Shown: piece after piece, positions 33,282 through 44,329 of the stretch | Position numbering within the stretch: the stretch's first letter is position 1 | How the letters are laid out: each line of letters begins with the position of its first letter | NCBI GenBank assembly: GCA_023374025.1 | Contig: SIJG01000009.1 | Span: 2,347,475 to 2,411,474 of the forward strand | Direction: 5' to 3' | Length of the DNA stretch: 64,000 nt | DNA from: Heterodera schachtii | Taxonomy: Eukaryota > Nematoda > Chromadorea > Rhabditida > Heteroderidae | The notes under the pieces: model-generated | What the model was told of the DNA's origin: nothing | Seen by the model: the letters and a program-made list of their open reading frames with translations, nothing else | The model's database searches: none | Translations under genes and position numbers: made by a program

Positions 33282-36108
33282 ATGGCCATTTTTGCATTTG
33301 TCATTCTTTTGGCCATGGCCACACAATTGATAGGGCAAAATGCAAACGGTAAAACATGGACAAACGAAAGGGCCCATAAATTAAAAAAAAACATTAAATT
33401 ATTTCTAATAATTGAAAATAAGTTTTCAATTAATACGGATTGGGTTGGCTGGCATCAAACCAAAGTCATAAAACCAAAAACATCGAGTAAAAAATAACAA
33501 ATTTATGATGAGAGGGGGAGGGACGGGATCACCCCGATAATTAATTTGCTAAATTTTTTTTTTACAATACCTTAAACAATTTAATGCTTTGATGTCGGCA
33601 AATTGTGCCGTCCCCTCGATGGCACTCCGTTCCATAAGCAATGCCTGCGCTCGGCCGTGGTCAAACTGAAAGGTTTTGTGCCGCGCCATTTGCGCCCGCC
33701 ATGGCTTAAATCTACACTTTTTGACGATAATGAATGGAGTGAAGAAAGTGACGGCAAAAGGGGAAAGTGTTATGCCTATACATGTTACAAGGGATCTAAA
33801 GCCAGCAACGGCATGGCACCAGGGGAAGATTACTGTGCGTGTACGGTAGGCATTTTTTTTTGCTTAAGACATCATAATAACGCATGTCTTCGAGGGAGGA
33901 ATACAGTGCATGTACAGTATAGAATTGAATACCTAAGGCATCAATGATGCATGGGACCCGGAGAAAATACTGTACTGTGCGTGTACGGTAGATATATTTG
34001 TTCACGGATAAATGATGCGTCTTTTCTTAAAAGTCGCTAAATAAACCATTTTAGTACAACGGTCAAGTTCTGAACGAGAAATTTGGCATTGTTTTCGGCA
34101 CATTCAATCGCAGCCGGCCGATTTGTTTGCGGGATTTGCAAAAAATTGCATTTGTAAAAACAATTTGTTTTAGTTTAATTTAATTTAATTTTTATTTCTT
34201 TTGCTGCAGATGCCAAGATGCGGAAACAAATATTATGACTTTGTGAAGCATTGTGCCATGGTCAGTCAGTGATTTCGTATTCAAATAAAAATGCTAATTG
34301 TTCCATTTTAAGGTTCATTTCTATGATAATAAACCCGACAAAAAGCCCAAAATAGACGAACCAAAAACGAAACGTAATGCCAAAAAAAATTTGAATTTAA
34401 ATTTGTTTTGTTTTTTAATATTTTCGGCATTCTCGCCCTTATTGACGGATGCTTCACGGGGGCAAGCAAAAACTGTACGGCAAAAGTGAAAATTCATTAC
34501 GTAGAAGAGGATGGACAATTCAATTGTAGAGGCGCCAAAATAAAAGTTTTTGAGGACACGTAAGTTGCTAAAATATTCATTTTCTATTTAATACCGCAGA
34601 TGCTCGCATTGCCATATTTTAAAATTTTTCTTTGTTTATTGTATTTCTTTTCCTCTATGTCTCTGTCGCTTTCTCTTTCTTTCTGTCTCTCTGTCTGCCC
34701 ACCTTCTCTCTCTCTCTTTACCAGTCTCTCTCTCTTTCTCTCTCTCTTCCCTATCTCACACTCTCTCTCTCTCTCTCTCTATTTCTCTCTCTTTTTTCCT
34801 CTCCATTTGTCGCTGTCTCAATGTCTTACACTCTCTCTCTCCCCTCTCGCTCTCTCCTTTTTTCTCTTCTCACTCTCTCGTTCTGAAACTTTTTGAATTT
34901 TTGAAGGCTAGTAGAAAAGATTTAGGGCTATTAAATTAAAAATAAATTATTTAAAATGAAAACTTTATATTATAAATAAAATATTTTTAATCATCAAAAT
35001 TCTGGTCAAAACTTTCTTGGAATCAATCAAGACAAATATTGTTTTTCGTTCGATAGCCCTAATAGTTCTCTATTAGCCTTCAAAATATTGAAAAAATTTC
35101 GTTAAGTTCCAAAAAAGTTATGGCCAAAAAGGTTGAAAACTTGGTTCCTTGTGACTTTTGGGCCATAAATGTTGCATTTGAGCAAAGTTATGTGTATTTT
35201 TTAATAAAAATTTAATGGTTTTATATAAAAACATAACCCCATGCGTAAGACAACCTTTTCATTTTACAGTATACAAATCAACAAACATGAAGAAGAGTAC
35301 GGTATGAGTGGCGCTTCGCCGTTCACTTTCGTTATGGAGTTCAAAAACAGAATTTGCTGGAATCCGATGCAATCCCACACTCCACACAGTTTCAATTACA
35401 TAAAGTTGACTTTGAGTGGCGAGTGAGTGGATAAAAGTTGGGATGAAAAAATGCCATTTTCTTTAATTAACAGTTGTGGCAGAGCAAAATTCGGATTACC
35501 GCACCTATTGGCACATAAGGTAATATTTTTAGTTAATTAGTGTTGGGTGGGAAATTTTACAAAATACGACAAAAAAAATTTCAAAAATTCCCAACAAAAA
35601 TCCCCTACCATACCTGAAATTTTGAAATTAAAAATATTTATAAGCAAAATATAATTTTTACCAAAATATTTACCTATCTATATTTTATTCGTTTTGCTTT
35701 AGGTTTTTCTATTTTAAATTATGTCAAAAAAATATAAAAATCCCACTATACCTGACATTTTTAAATTAAAAAATTTAAAAAACATCAAAATTCATTTTAA
35801 TTTAATTTTTTTCTGAATTACTCCCATTTAAAAAAAATGTTTTTCAATAATTTTTGTGAATTTTACTCTCATTTTCAAAGGGCCGTGTGCAAGAGTTGCG
35901 CGGTGTTCAGTTGGACTTGAAAAATCGCAAAGTTACCCAATGGCACAATCCATTTGAGCCCTTAGACGGCTATGAACCCGAACGAGAGGAAACATCCAAG
36001 TATCAATGGCAATCGACCGATTTGGACATGATCAATGAATATGGGCACCAAAAAAATCTTTCGGATATTGAGAAGCGGGCGAGAGAGAATGAAAGTGATT
36101 ATGACTAA
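33282..36108 (+). CDS. Secreted Cys-rich protein, family C copy C1
   Basis: Proposed exons: 33282-33348, 33598-33845, 34055-34153, 34210-34260, 34313-34373, 34427-34559, 35270-35422, 35474-35519 and 35881-36108. The sum is 1086 nt (361 aa) with consistent phases. Exon 1 encodes a signal peptide (MAIFAFVILLAMATQLIGQN). The mature part has many Cys in short motifs: CRPLDGTPFHKQC, YCACT, RPICLRDLQ, PRCGNKYYDFVKHC, DGCFTGASKNC. It ends in a charged region and SDYD. I do not recognise the family. Two acceptors, before 33,598 and 34,427, are TCG|GC rather than AG although phase is kept; C5 has AG at the equivalent positions. The gene is either non-canonically spliced or recently disabled. Paralogues: C2, C3, C4 (broken) and C5. 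Confidence 0.55.
34650..34880. repeat. TC-rich microsatellite in C1 intron
   Basis: Imperfect TCTCTCTTTCTC tract between exons 6 and 7 of C1. The same intron of C2 (49,080-49,340) and C3 (51,640-51,980) carries a similar tract; C5 lacks it. Open frames rich in Leu/Ser across it are artefacts. Confidence 0.85.
34915..35215. repeat. Foldback repeat in C1 intron
   Basis: Member of the GGTATCA/CTATTAGC foldback family, here with GGCTAGTAGAAAAGATTTAG on the left and GTTCTCTATTAGCCTTCAAA on the right. C2 and C3 lack it. Confidence 0.5.
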
Positions 36109-38318
36109 TTTCATTGGCCCGTCGTGATATTTTTTATTTAAATTTTTATTTTATATTCGAATATTATACGGACAAAATTTTCGTTTTTAGTAAATTTTTA
36201 ATTGTACGCGGACCGGTTTACCTCAGTTCGGCTCCCATGGTTCGGCCCCAGAATGTTTTTCCATTTATAATATTCATCCTTTACGAGGAATTTTATTTTT
36301 TTAGAAAATAACCATTTTAAAAATTTTATTTACATATTTGGTGTTTTTATACATATTTTGGCATTTTTCTAACATATTTCTGTATATATTTTGATAACTT
36401 TTTGTACATATTTTTTGGCATTCCTACTCATAGCACGTTAATTTGGCACCGCATTTCCTACAGATTAATTTGTGTCAAACAATTGAACAGTTTTCAAAAA
36501 TGTCTGAATTTGTTCCGATTAACTTTCGAATTGCATAGAAATGTTTTATTTTACTTTAAGTAAAAAAAGGAATTCACAAATATTTTTTCATGCCTGAGAG
36601 GATTATTTTTTTTTAAATTTAAATTTTGTATTGTATCGGAATGACTGATTTGAACAATGATACAGTAAGTTATATCAAAATAATAATTTGTCGGTTAATT
36701 TGTTGTTTTTTAGTTTTTATTTGGCATTTAAAGATGCAAATCCAAGCTGGTCATTAAAATCCAACATTTTTGGCAGCATTCGAAAGCTTAACATGTTTAG
36801 AAGCTTTTTCTAAGATATTGCAATTGCGATTAGACAATATCCAAAAAAGTTATACACGAAAATTGCGAAAAAGCCGAATATTTACGAAAATAAAACAGGT
36901 GGCTAATTAGTTAGGGCTTCCTTTTTTAAGAAAAACCATTTCCTTTTCCTGGATTCTCCATAGCCTATTAGTAGGAAAAACACCGTCTTTTTTGTGTTTG
37001 CGAACAAAAGTTGGGACTTTTATTTTCATATTATTTATACACACAGTAAATTATCTCTTATTGAAGGGATTAATGGCTTTCAATTTGTTTCCGTGTGCTT
37101 AACCGATTTGGAACGAAAAACGCTATTTTCGCAAATTTGGACTTTCGGCTTTTTGTTCGAATTCGGGTCCAGAGGGTTTCATAATTCTGAACGATTTTGT
37201 ATACTACAATACTTAATGCCACAGAATTTTAATATTTATATCACTGACGCATTTTCCACTTACGCATTTTCCGGTCACGGTCGAAATTCCCTGTCTTTTT
37301 TCGGAAAATTTGTTTTGTGGAGAAATTCACAATCAACCTAATTTAGTATAATTTTTTATAAAAAAAGTAAAAAATAAAAGTAAAAATTGATTTTAATTTG
37401 CCCATTTTCGCTTTATCCGCTCTTTTTTCCATTTTATGAGGTCACTTCCATCACCGTTTATCCCTATAATTAGTCCAGCACAGTGTCCATTAATTGTTCT
37501 CTCCATTTTTTTTTGTCAATCAAAAATCCATAATTTCTTCAAAATTTAATTTAAAAAATTAATTTTATTTAAAATCAGGCAAAAAAACAAAAAAAACTCG
37601 AAAAAGACTTTCGTAGCATGGATTGGAGAAAAAAATTTGGTTCTTGTAGGTCTTGCTATACCCCCCATAAAATTTGAACATCCCGACAAAGGAACGCACT
37701 TTTCTGGGGTAGTTTTAGGCACTGATCAAGAATCTGATGTCTAAACTGCAAAAATCTATGATTTTGTCAATGATTTTTCGAAAAAAGCCAAAAAATGTCT
37801 CTCTTTTTTGAAAAACTCAGAGGCAGCCCCATCCCAGTACAATTTTTGTTGGGCTATAACTTTTGATAGAGACATCGTAGAATGCTGAAACGAGTATCAT
37901 TCGATTCCTCTCCACTATAGGAATCGATTGATATATGTGATAAGATTCGTTATTTCTTTAAAAAAAAAATCATTGACAAAATCACAGAATGAAAATCATT
38001 AATTAAATCAAAGATTTTTGCAGTTTTGACGTCAGATTCTTGCCAAAAATTCTTTATTTTAAAATTAAATGGTAGAACATCATGTGTAAATTGGGGCAAT
38101 GTTTGGTTGCACGGTTTGGGCTCAAATTTTCGCGACGGGCAAATCCTTCGGTGATAATGCCATAAAAACCCATTAATACAAAGTGCCGTTATGCTTTTTT
38201 TTTTTTTGTCCTGAAAAATCCGTAATTCGTACAAAAAGTAGCACTAGACACTTTTACAGTCAAATTATCATTATTCACCAATAAATTAATTTTTTTTTTT
38301 TGTTTTCTAGCAAAAATC
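36109..38318. other. Intergenic, repeat remnants
   Basis: No gene. It holds a degraded end of the GGACCGG MITE (about 36,205-36,260), ACATATTTTGG repeats (36,325-36,425), half of a foldback (36,700-36,860), the left edge of duplication unit 2 (from 37,378) and a foldback insertion at about 37,640-38,055 absent from unit 1. TTTTCTAG at 38,303-38,310, just before the BTB start, could be a trans-splice acceptor. Confidence 0.5.
37640..38055. repeat. Foldback insertion upstream of BTB copy 2
   Basis: Left arm AAGAATCTGATGTCTAAACT GCAAAAATC and right arm GATTTTTGCAGTTTTGACGT CAGATTCTT are inverted copies. It interrupts sequence that is continuous at about 22,230-22,280 in unit 1. Related to 16,480-17,065. 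Confidence 0.55.
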
Positions 38319-41300
38319 ATGTCCACAAAACCAAATTTGTTGGTGGATCGGATGAAGCTGTTGTTGAGCACGGGCAACGGTGCCGATGTTCATTTTGCAT
38401 TTGGGGACGGAGATCAGCAACATCAGCAGAAAGAGGCTAGCGAAATTTTTTTTATTTATTTTTATTGTTGGCTGTCCTTCTTGAATATGATAAACAGGTG
38501 ATGCCAAAAATATGCATGAAAAATGGCCAATATATGCGCATAAATATGCAAATAAAATTGTGAAATAAGCACCAAATATATGCAAAAAAAAAAACTTGTA
38601 AATTAAGCGTGCAAAATAATTTAAAAAATTTATCCCTTATTAAACTTTATTGTTTTTTTTTTTTGCAATTGCAAATCAAAAATTTCTCAAGGTTTTAGTT
38701 TGTAAAGCTCACTCTGTTGACCCATCCATTCAGATTTGGATTTAATTTTAGGCATAATCTATTTTTTTTTTTCTTAAGGGATATTCAAATCGGAAATATT
38801 TGACGAAAAATGGCAAAATAAGCAAAGAATCTGAAAATATGTACAAAAAATGGCAAAATATCCATGAATATGCATAAAAACCCGAAATATGCAAAAATAT
38901 GCAAATAAAAGTACCGACTTTTAAACGCAAATACCAAAAAGATGATGGTATTTCTACTAATTAGACTTCGTAGAATCCAGGAAAAGAATATATACATTTG
39001 CGTTTTTGGCATCCCTGATGAGATAACCAATCATTTGTGCCCTTTTTGGCTTATTTTTTGGCACTTTTAAAGGAAAGGGTGACCAAATTTCCATTGAATT
39101 AATTAGCACAGGAATGGAAGAAAATATGTGTTACTCTGCTGGCTAAAATTTCCGGAACCAGCAGATTTTGTTTCAACAAAAAAAAAAGAAGTTTTTCTTG
39201 GAATTTTCAAAATAATCCGAAACATTTGGGAAAATCCTTGTGAATGCTTTAAAAACCCTGAATCGGCACACTCTGTGCCGGCTCAATTCCGATCGGCGCC
39301 AAATACAACAATTTTTAATGCCTTTTTTTTGCCGAGACAAATTCAAAAGTTTGGCCCCCTTTAATTTAAGCTTCTGCCAGCCCATAAAACAATTCTGATG
39401 GCCGCCTCGGATGTGTTCGAGACAATGTTTCGTTTTGATGCCCAAAATGCAGCAACAAAACACAACGCCAATGGAAAGGGTCGGAAAAAGATTCGATTTA
39501 ATTGGAGTTTCAATTGGAACGGTCGGAAAAAGCGCCAGTCGAAAACTGTTGGTCAGTCAGTGGTACTGTACTCAGGTACCGTATATTTAATTTTTCTTAG
39601 TCTTTGCTTTTTTTTTTAGAAAATTCTTTCTTTTTTAAAATGTTGTTATAATTTTTGTAATTTAAAGTTGTTTTTTCACAAAACATTGTATCGCTGACGC
39701 ATTTCTACTGACGACCGATTTTGCATCCGTGAAAAAGAAAAAATAAATAATTTAAAAAATAATTAGGTTATAATTGAAGATTTAATATATAATGAGTAAT
39801 AAAAAAAAATAATTAAAAAGACTCCTCCATGGCGACAAAACTATCCTATAAATTAACCTAAAATAAAAAAAAACTGATCATTAATTACCCCTGAAAATTT
39901 TATAAATTAAAAAAAAAATCAAAATTTCTCTTGACAATTTTCTTTCTAGAAGTGCCAAGTCCCATTTTGATCACTGACATTGATGCCGATGCGTTCAAGG
40001 CCATGTTGGGCTTCATTTATGCGGACGATTTGAGTGCGCTGAACAGGGACAATGTCATTTCAGTTCTCTACGCGGGTCAAAAAAAATAATTATTTATTTA
40101 TTTTTATGCTGGCGGTCTCTATGTTAATTGGGGGTCAATGATACACTAATTAATGCATTAATTTCTTCTGTAGCGAACCCCCCTTAGGGGGGGGGGCGGG
40201 TGTAAAAGAGGTGGGCGGAGGAGAATAGTAAAAAATTTTGAACAAATTTCTTAACAAAAATTTATTAAAAATTCCAAATTTCACTAAATTTTCAATCGGC
40301 ATAAAAAAGGAATTCGGTGAAAACCCGCTTTCAAATGGTCAAAATTTCCAATTTTCTCCCCGGCGGCGCCTGTCGGCACCGCCATAGCAAAATAAAAATG
40401 GCATTTTTGGATTCTCGCCCTTGGGTAAATTTTTATCATTTTTTGTAGGGTGCCACGGGACCGGGAATTTTGGGCAAACCCGGGACCGGGACCTTTTCGG
40501 TTTGAAAAACCGGGAATTTTTGGCTGGGAAAACCGGAAAAAACCGGGACTAGTCCCGGTCCCGGTCAAAACCGGGACCTTGGTACTCAGTTGTACTCAGT
40601 TGTCCTCTCCCAGGTCCCGGTCCCGTGGCACTCTAATTTTTTGGCACAAATTAACTAAAAAAATTTTTTTTTTTTTGATTGGCCTAAATTTAGCCCGAAA
40701 GTACAACATCCCAGCTTTGGTGAATGCGTGTTCCGATTTTCCAGTGACTAAGCTGCGCAACGTGTTCTTGTCGCTTGCACAGGCGCACTCCATTCGGGAA
40801 GAGGTGTTAAAAATATTGGCCATCCATTGCAAGGCCTACGGAAAATTCAATTTTTATTATTAAAATATATAAAAATTAGAGCCCTGCTGGACCGGAGCCG
40901 GGGTCCCGTCGGGACCTTGCCGAGACTCCCGATCCCGCTTTTTTGGACAAAAGATCTGGCCTGGAGTCTTGGAAAAACGGGAGTCCCGGGGTCCCGTCCC
41001 GGTCCATTTTCCAAATCTCGGTCCTGGCCATTTCAAAATCCCAGGCTCTAATTGAAATCATTTTTAATCCCATTTAAACCCATGAAATGCACAGGCATTT
41101 GCTCTCCGTTGCTTGCTGTACATTGATCAAAATGCGGACAAACTGTTCAAGAGTGATGGATTTGTTCAAATTGATCAAAAAACATTGTGCGAACTTTTGG
41201 ACCGTGATCAGCTGATGATTAAAGACGAAATTTCACTTTGGCATTCTGTATAAAAATACGATTTTTTGAATTTTTTGCTTGTTTTTTTTCTCCCATTTAT

Positions 41301-43096
41301 AGGCAATTCGTTGGGCCGATGCGAAATGCCGTCAAAATGGGCACGAATGTTCCGGCGAGAATCGTCGTGCCGCACTCGGACCGGCACTGTATAAAATTCG
41401 TTTTCCACTCATGCCGGAAGAGCAATTTACTGATCAAATTGGTCAGATACTAAGGGCTGTATCCAGAACAAAATTTTAGGTGGACATCAAGAGCGCCTTT
41501 TTTTTGCCAAAAAATTTTCACTTTTATTTTCAATATTTTTTATCGCCGCGGCGAAAAAAAAAAGCAGGAATTTGTAGCGGTTTTGCACCACAAAATGACA
41601 GATTTTTGCCATTTGGGGTAAAATTTTCCAAAGATAATATAGTACAACGGGGAACGGCGTGCCGATAGGCGCAGCCGGGAAAAATTTCCTACAAAATTGT
41701 GCAAAATTTTCAAAAAATTGGCCATTTTTTCTTGAAAATTTTTAATTTCGGGCGGGGGGGGGGTAGAATCTCTCCCTCCCCCCCCCCCCCCCCCTTGGGA
41801 GCGGGCCCGGCTGGGGTGGGATTTTGGACCAGAATTTCGATTTTTTTTAAATAATAATAATAATAATTTTTGTGCCAATTATTCTCCGTCGTTAATGGTC
41901 CGTTACACATCCTAAAAATGCCGATTTTGGCATATGTGTTAATTTATATATTCTATATTATCAATACATACTGTAAGAGGTTGCAGATAAGAAGAATTTG
42001 TTGACCTTTTACAGATTTTTTTTTTTTGTAAAATTTCATTTCCAAAATTCCTTTTCCTTTTGGTCGGGTATAAGAAATTTTTCAAAATTACGGAGTTCAC
42101 TTTTGCCATTTCAGTCCCGACCGGTGTGCTGACGGGGGATGAAGTGGCCGGCGTGTTCGACCATTTCAGGGCGGAGAAGAATCGGGCACAGCCAGAAGCA
42201 GATGTACAGTACCAGTTGCAATTTGCAGCGCAGCGACGGTCATCATATGTAGGTAAGTATGTATGTATACGGTATGCGTGCGTGCCGTGCCGTTCGCAGA
42301 TTTAAAAAATGGAAGCACAGTTGTTACAATTTGTTTGTTGTTAGTATTTTATGATTATGAGAAGAGTTGGAGATTTTTATGATTTGACTTATCCTTTTTT
42401 TGCGGCTTAATTTCTCTAATTAGGCATTTTTAGAAGAAAAAAAAAATCCGTATGCATTTATTAGGCCCAAAAAATGACAAAAAATTTTTAGCCCCGAAAA
42501 CCTTAATTGCAAAACTCAAGTGGAACCATTTTTAGACCCAAACAAAACCAACGGCACGTTTATTTTGAAAATTGAAAAACTGTCCGAATTTGCGCAAGCG
42601 AAAAACGGCACCAAGCGCAGCAGTGAAATTATGTTCATCAGAGGGATACCGTGGCAAATAATGGCAATTAAAGAAGATGATGAATTATACTTTTACATCC
42701 AATGCTCCGATGATAAAACAGGTGGCTAATTAAGGTGAAAAATTTGAATATGTTAATTACCTAATTAAGACTCCAAATGGAAATGCCCTTATTCGGTAAC
42801 ATATCAAATTGATGCACAAAATAAAGGAAACGAGCACTTTGTCTTCGGAACTGGCGGGCACATTGGCACCAATTTTGAATGCCGATCTTGCCGTCACAGA
42901 CGCGGATTTTGGGTCATTAATAAATGCAAAATTTGGTCAATTAATGTGATTAGCGGCATTGTGACTGGGATCCCTAAAAAGCCATTTTTAGTATCTGATG
43001 AGCGAGCACAACGATTGGTACAACAGAGCGGAGGACACGTTGACTTTGCGTGCCGATGTGCTTATTGGCGAACCATATAAAGACACTAAAAATTAA
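38319..43096 (+). CDS. BTB-BACK-MATH protein (intact copy)
   Basis: Ten exons: 38319-38435, 39371-39551, 39950-40075, 40694-40803, 41095-41247, 41303-41441, 42115-42252, 42536-42721, 42770-42945 and 42992-43096. The sum is 1431 nt (476 aa) with every phase consistent. BTB comprises GADVHFAFGDGD, LLPAHKTILMAASDVFETMF, DADAFKAMLGFIYADDL and LYAARKYNIPAL (about residues 10-155). BACK follows (ALRCLLYIDQNADKLFKSDG, IKDEISLWHS, IRWADAKC). A linker with PTGVLTGDEVAGVFDHFRA precedes a C-terminal MATH domain (GTFILKIEKLSEFAQAKNGT, DSKWKCPYSVTY, DTLTLRADVLIGEP). Proteins of this type act as Cullin-3 adaptors that select ubiquitination substrates. MATH is C-terminal here, whereas the usual nematode order is MATH then BTB. 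Intron 1 uses a GC donor (GAG|GCTAGC). A possible trans-splice acceptor lies just before the ATG. Confidence 0.85.
38495..39017. repeat. MITE in intron 1 of BTB copy 2
   Basis: Ends CAGGTGATGCCAAAAATATG and the inverse ending TTTTTGGCATCCCTG. AATATGCATAAA-type repeats fill both sides. Flanking 8-mers (ATGATAAA, ATGAGATA) match only partly. Absent from BTB copy 1. Confidence 0.7.
40446..40635. repeat. hAT-like MITE, TSD ATTTTTTG
   Basis: Ends TAGGGTGCCACGGGACCGGG and CCCGGTCCCGTGGCACTCTA, with exact 8-bp duplications ATTTTTTG (40,438-40,445 and 40,636-40,643). The interior is CCGGGACC repeats in both orientations. It lies in intron 3 of BTB copy 2 and is closely related to the element at 50,655-50,834. 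Confidence 0.9.
40877..41050. repeat. TAGAGC...GCTCTA MITE in intron 4, BTB copy 2
   Basis: Orthologous insertion to 25,793-25,952: same position, TAGAGCCCTGC start and GGCTCTA end, CCCGGTCC-rich interior. Confidence 0.55.
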
Positions 43097-43984
43097 AAAA
43101 AAAAATTTGTTGGGTTCGTGGCTGTCATTCTTGGGGTTTGAAAAATTCATTCGGGGACACAGACCCGAAAAATTGTCTTTTTTGTTAGGGGATTCAGGCT
43201 AAGCTAACCACAAAACTTTTCGAGAGCGGCGGGGGGGGGGGGGGGGTGAACCCGAGAATGGGGAAGAATGAGAGACTTATTAACAAATAGGGCTCAGAAA
43301 AGATGACACCTACGAAAATTCGTTAAGTGTAGGCAAATTTTAGGAAAGAAGAAAATGCGAAACCTGCATTAAAATTAAAAAAATTTTTTTTAAACTAAAA
43401 TAAATAGTTTTTGGAATTAAAATATTTACATGGTAATAATTATTTTATTTTGGGAATGATTTCGGGCCTGACTTCAGGGCGCGAGATGTATTCATATCTA
43501 ATGCTTTTTCAATATTAATTGTTGCATGAATCTTTGAAATTTGTGTTTGATGAAAAATAAATGCACCAACAAAGCTTTGGCATTATACTTGAAAGGGTTT
43601 AGAAAAAGAAAACAAAAAATAAAAAACTCATCAAAAATAGACAAATTTAATTAAGCGACAATTTTCAAAAAGCCGAGAATTATTTTTAATGATTTGCTAA
43701 ATTTTTTTTAAAATTATGACTACCTTTTGTTCTTGTATTTCATTATAATATTTTATCAGATTAGAATAGTCCATTTGTTTAAATTACAATTTATGAAAAA
43801 AAAACATAAAGTTTAATCGAATTAAGTTTTAAGATTTAAATTTATTAAATAAATTCTGCGAATTCTTCCTTTTGTGTTTAGCCGCCCGCCATCCTTCAAT
43901 TCAATTGGCAATGAAAAAAACAGCCAAAATGGCTAAAAAAATATTATTAAATTTCAAAATTTTATTTTAATAATATTTTGCATT
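43097..43984. other. Intergenic
   Basis: AT-rich spacer with a G-run (about 43,230-43,246) after a TTCGGGGACACAG motif shared with unit 1 (31,079). No gene evident. Confidence 0.5.
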
Positions 43985-44329
43985 AATTAGAACTATCGTT
44001 CGTATGTCTCTTAATAAAGCCAAGGAGTATTTTTTTTTGAATAATTGGGATCAGTCAAAACTAAATCGCTTATCCTTTGTCGGTCCCCCGATTCCTATCT
44101 GCACTATTTTTTGCTCAAAAAATAAGCATTTTTTTATGTGCCATTGTTGTCATACTGTACCAAATGCAATCGACACGGTCGGAATGTTGGCACGAACGCA
44201 AACATTTTCTGGAACATTAAAAGAGACGAAATTAATATGCACAATGCTTCTAATTACGGCACGGGCATTTCGAGCCGTCAGCGTTTTAGTCTTGGCTTTT
44301 TTATTGTCCCGCCCAATAAAAATTATTAA
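43985..44329 (+). pseudogene. Unrecognised conserved fragment, unit 2
   Basis: The part to about 44,150 is shared with 32,455-32,600. Beyond it a 63-codon frame (44,138-44,329) reads YCTKCNRHGRNVGTNANIFW and later ISSRQRFSLGFFIVPPNKNY before TAA. The residue mix looks protein-like but I recognise no family. The upstream part has a stop in that frame, so the gene is either spliced or broken. Its stop overlaps the stop of the minus-strand two-module gene. Confidence 0.35.

Larger units (their letters stand above)
21780..36110. repeat. Large direct duplication, unit 1
   Basis: It carries, in order, a BTB-BACK-MATH gene (+), an unknown + fragment, an 8-Cys gene fragment (-) and family C copy C1 (+). 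The same order and strands recur at 37,378-50,190, with paralogous exons highly similar. Unit 1 has lost about 2.2 kb inside the 8-Cys gene relative to unit 2. Confidence 0.85.
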
